DNA from: Aquisalinus flavus
GTDB lineage: Bacteria; Pseudomonadota; Alphaproteobacteria; Caulobacterales; Parvularculaceae
Assembly: GCF_022559625.1 (NCBI RefSeq)
Contig: NZ_CP042288.1
Location: forward strand, 458,409-522,408
Direction of reading: 5' to 3'
Length of the DNA stretch: 64,000 bases
Shown: piece after piece, positions 63,264 through 64,000 of the stretch
How positions within the stretch are numbered: the first letter of the stretch is position 1
Layout of the letters: each line of letters opens with the position of its first letter
Made by a program: the position numbers and the translations under genes
The notes under the pieces: model-generated
Told to the model about the DNA's origin: nothing
Databases searched by the model: none
What the model saw: the letters and a program-made list of their open reading frames with translations, nothing else

Positions 63264-63515
63264 ATGAGCTTCTATGACCGCAAGGCGCCGAAAAAGGCGA
63301 CCAATGTCACCATCAATGCCGACCTGCTGCAACAGGCCAAGGCGCTGAAGCTCAACCTGTCGGCCCTGTCCGAGCGGGCAATTGAAGAAGCCGTCCGCGC
63401 CGAGAAGAAACGCCGGTGGCAGGAAGACAATGCCGAGGCGATCGCCGCCTATGAAGAGCGTATCGAAACCCACGGCACCCTGTCGGAGCAGTTGAGAGCA
63501 TGGCGGGATGAGTAG
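63264..63515 (+). CDS. ccdA: CcdA-family antitoxin
   Basis: 83 residues from ATG 63264. Short ribbon-helix-helix N-terminus KKATNVTINADLLQQAKALKLNLSALSERAIEEAVRAEKKRRWQEDN matches CcdA, followed by an acidic, flexible toxin-binding tail ending LRAWRDE. Represses its own promoter and neutralises CcdB. Overlaps the toxin gene by 8 bp. An inverted repeat lies just upstream. Confidence 0.92.
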   Translation: MSFYDRKAPKKATNVTINADLLQQAKALKLNLSALSERAIEEAVRAEKKRRWQEDNAEAIAAYEERIETHGTLSEQLRAWRDE

Positions 63516-63822
63516 ACAGTTCGACCTGCATATTCATCCGATCCCGTCGCTCAGAAAATCCTTTCCCTATATCGTCAATATACAGAGTGACTATCTCGAT
63601 GCGCTGCCGACCCGGCTGTGCGCCTCCCTCTTCAGGGGCAGGCCGCAATTGGCTATCGACCGGCTGGAGCCTGTCGTGTCCGTACAAGGGGAAAGCCTCA
63701 TTCTGTCTGTTCTGGATCTTGCAACGTTCCGGCTGTCCGAACTGGGGGAGCAGACAGGCACGATCGGGGACTATCGCCACGAGATTGTCTCTGCCGTCGA
63801 TATCGTTTTGACCGGTGTCTGA
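63508..63822 (+). CDS. ccdB: CcdB-family toxin
   Basis: 104 residues, typical size. QFDLHIHPIPSLRKSFPYIVNIQSDYLDALPTRLCASLF aligns with the start of CcdB (Y.N...S...YPY.V.IQSD.L....TR...PL); LEPVVSVQGESLILSVLDLATFRLSEL is the core. CcdB traps DNA gyrase through its C-terminal helix, which in the F plasmid protein ends W-G-I; here the end is VDIVLTGV, so the Trp is replaced by Thr. Chromosomal CcdB proteins vary here; poisoning ability is uncertain. Confidence 0.93.
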   Translation: MSRQFDLHIHPIPSLRKSFPYIVNIQSDYLDALPTRLCASLFRGRPQLAIDRLEPVVSVQGESLILSVLDLATFRLSELGEQTGTIGDYRHEIVSAVDIVLTGV

Positions 63823-63823
63823 C

Positions 63824-64000
63824 ATGGCCCTGCAAGTTTCCCGCAATATCGTGATCGACGACAAATGGCTCGAGGAGGCGTTCATCCGCGCCTCCGGGCC
63901 CGGCGGTCAGAACGTCAACAAGGTTTCCAGCGCGGTGCAGCTGCGTTTCGACCTCGAGAACTGCGACGCCATTCCAGCGGATGTGAAGGCGCGCGCCCGG
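63824..64000 (+). CDS. arfB: Alternative ribosome-rescue factor ArfB (5' part)
   Basis: Only the first 59 codons are in the window. MALQVSRNIVIDDKWLEEAFIRASGPGGQNVNKVSSAVQLRFDL contains the GGQ motif of peptidyl-tRNA hydrolysing release factors within the ArfB/YaeJ context (SGPGGQNVNKV). It frees ribosomes stalled on messages without stop codons. ATG is two bases past the ccdB stop, so it could be co-transcribed with the toxin genes. C-terminal basic tail is outside. Confidence 0.93.
   Translation, partial: MALQVSRNIVIDDKWLEEAFIRASGPGGQNVNKVSSAVQLRFDLENCDAIPADVKARAR

Overview
The window is high-GC DNA from an alphaproteobacterium. The family mix (UrcA, DUF6445-type and DUF3617 proteins, lipoprotein glycoside hydrolases, serC next to serA with an alphaproteobacterial leader context, RIME- and REP-like intergenic repeats) fits a stalked or marine lineage such as Caulobacterales, Maricaulales or Parvularculales. 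That placement is inference; there is no rRNA or tRNA gene here. Most of the window is ordinary chromosome with tight gene packing, clear rho-independent terminators and compact operons.

Layout. 0-4 kb: a partial EamA transporter, a PadR regulator with its membrane-protein partner and a near-perfect 30 bp palindrome over its start, then a hybrid histidine kinase. 4-14 kb: serine synthesis (serC, a PagL-like outer-membrane deacylase, serA), purA, an ArsC-like protein, an EF-hand protein, a DUF418 membrane protein and a patatin. 13.9-16.4 kb: a TPP riboswitch, a small uncharacterised membrane protein and thiC, whose 3' end contains an in-frame REP-like palindrome. 16.4-19.75 kb: an accessory block with an AT-rich OLD-like ATPase/TOPRIM gene, the 3' remnant of an HNH endonuclease cut off by a palindromic repeat, an orphan gene and many inverted and direct repeats. 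19.7-34.8 kb: housekeeping and envelope genes, ending in three YceI-family genes around a cytochrome b561. 34.8-44.6 kb: LacI regulator, M3 peptidase, GH3 glucosidase and a three-gene surface-polysaccharide set. 44.8-60.7 kb: a glucuronoxylan and xylose utilisation locus. 60.7-64 kb: DsrE-like protein, DusA, TauE/SafE permease, CcdAB toxin-antitoxin and the start of arfB.

How the carbohydrate genes fit together. GH10 xylanase and GH43 beta-xylosidase/arabinofuranosidase (divergent) break xylan; GH67 removes methylglucuronate; a TRAP transporter probably imports the uronate; an MFS sugar porter imports xylose; XylA and XylB feed it into the pentose phosphate pathway. A LacI-family regulator sits in the locus, and sites of the form TGKTANCGCTANCA (12-14 of 14 positions) lie before the GH67, MFS and GH10/GH43 genes, so a shared regulon is plausible.

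The most unusual items: a RIME-like two-hairpin element of about 106 bp in two copies, each beginning at the stop codon of a gene (and in one case ending at the stop of the convergent gene); a REP palindrome translated inside thiC; the OLD-like/HNH accessory block; a TPP-riboswitch-controlled unknown membrane protein; and a DUF6445-type gene interrupted by a stop codon placed exactly between the H and D of its HxD motif.
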